Origin: Roseospira goensis
GTDB lineage: Bacteria; Pseudomonadota; Alphaproteobacteria; Rhodospirillales; Rhodospirillaceae
Assembly (NCBI RefSeq): GCF_014197795.1
Contig: NZ_JACIGI010000019.1
Span: 23,679 to 87,678 of the forward strand
DNA: 64,000 nt
Direction of reading: 5' to 3'
Below, in pieces: positions 63,912-64,000 of the stretch. The translations under genes were made by a program, and so were the position numbers. The notes below the pieces were generated by a model. That model was not told the DNA's origin and did not search any database. It was given only the letters and a program-made list of their open reading frames with translations. The stretch's first letter is position 1, and the number at the start of each line of letters is the position of its first letter.

Positions 63912-64000
63912 TCACGGAATTCCGGGGAAGGCGGCGCGGATCTTGAGAAAGAAGTAGGCGTCATCCCGGAAACCGTAGGCCATCCGCTTGATGACCTTGA
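63912..64000 (-). CDS. C-terminal end of a transposase, cut by the window edge
   Basis: Only the last 29 codons are inside the window: KVIKRMAYGFRDDAYFFLKI, then RAAFPGIP and a TGA at 63912-63914. The IKR-AYGFRD--YF-LKI pattern is the C-terminal signature I associate with ISL3-type DDE transposases. The terminal inverted repeat should lie close to the stop, but I cannot define it without the other end. Confidence 0.65.
   Translation of the reverse strand, partial: KVIKRMAYGFRDDAYFFLKIRAAFPGIP

Overview
The window is very GC-rich, compactly coded chromosomal DNA from an alphaproteobacterium, most likely a Rhodospirillales member. The pointers are the division/cell-wall cluster order ftsI-murE-murF-mraY-murD-ftsW-murG-murC-murB-ddl-ftsQ-ftsA-ftsZ-lpxC, a fused ThiS-ThiG, hopanoid genes (hpnA, hpnN, hpnH), an LdtR-type winged-helix regulator, a CtrA-like box and a lone flagellar hook-type gene. 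Genus-level placement is inference; no search was run.

Layout. 1-17.3 kb: the dcw operon, almost every junction an ATGA or GTGA overlap, entered inside ftsI and ending with an FtsZ that has an unusually long linker. 17.3-23.8 kb: lpxC, bamD (own promoter), recN and ligA. 23.9-26.4 kb: a DUF2459 lipoprotein (minus), ptsN, and a ynbE-ydbL pair without ydbH. 26.5-28.7 kb: an LpoA-like lipoprotein gene (minus) bracketed by a family of structured palindromes. 28.9-32.7 kb: dusA, a 32-codon membrane ORF, an AraC regulator divergent from a DUF2000 gene, a Crp/Fnr regulator lacking one expected cysteine, and tRNA-Asp with a terminator. 32.7-41.3 kb: ggt, DUF2889, hpnN and hpnA on the minus strand, divergent from ispH-hpnH. 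41.4-42.1 kb: the first tandem double-hairpin array. 42.1-47.5 kb: an operon of a giant hybrid histidine kinase and a REC-GGDEF diguanylate cyclase. 47.8-53.3 kb: qmcA, lolA, a Rhodospirillales-type hypothetical protein, an L,D-transpeptidase and flgE. 53.4-53.85 kb: the second double-hairpin array. 53.9-60 kb: thiSG, a LysE exporter, acylphosphatase, yciB, radC, ldtR, a hypothetical gene with a CtrA-like box, and a GcvR-like ACT protein. 60-64 kb: DUF2937, a small membrane protein, hldE, an NnrU/ICMT-like protein, a small ORF and the tail of a transposase running off the right edge.

Functionally the window is dominated by envelope construction: peptidoglycan precursors and divisome (dcw), lipid A (lpxC), outer-membrane protein assembly (bamD), lipoprotein transport (lolA), LPS heptose (hldE), hopanoids (hpn genes plus IspH for isoprenoid precursors), an intermembrane lipid-bridge accessory pair (ynbE-ydbL), and L,D-transpeptidase and LdtR.

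The most unusual content is non-coding. One family of ~60-nt imperfect palindromes keeps a fixed architecture (outer stem, 1/4-nt asymmetric internal loop, 12-bp inner stem, 15-nt loop) while the stem sequences differ between copies. A second family forms two tandem arrays of alternating 10-bp hairpins, each array ending within a few bases of a stop codon.
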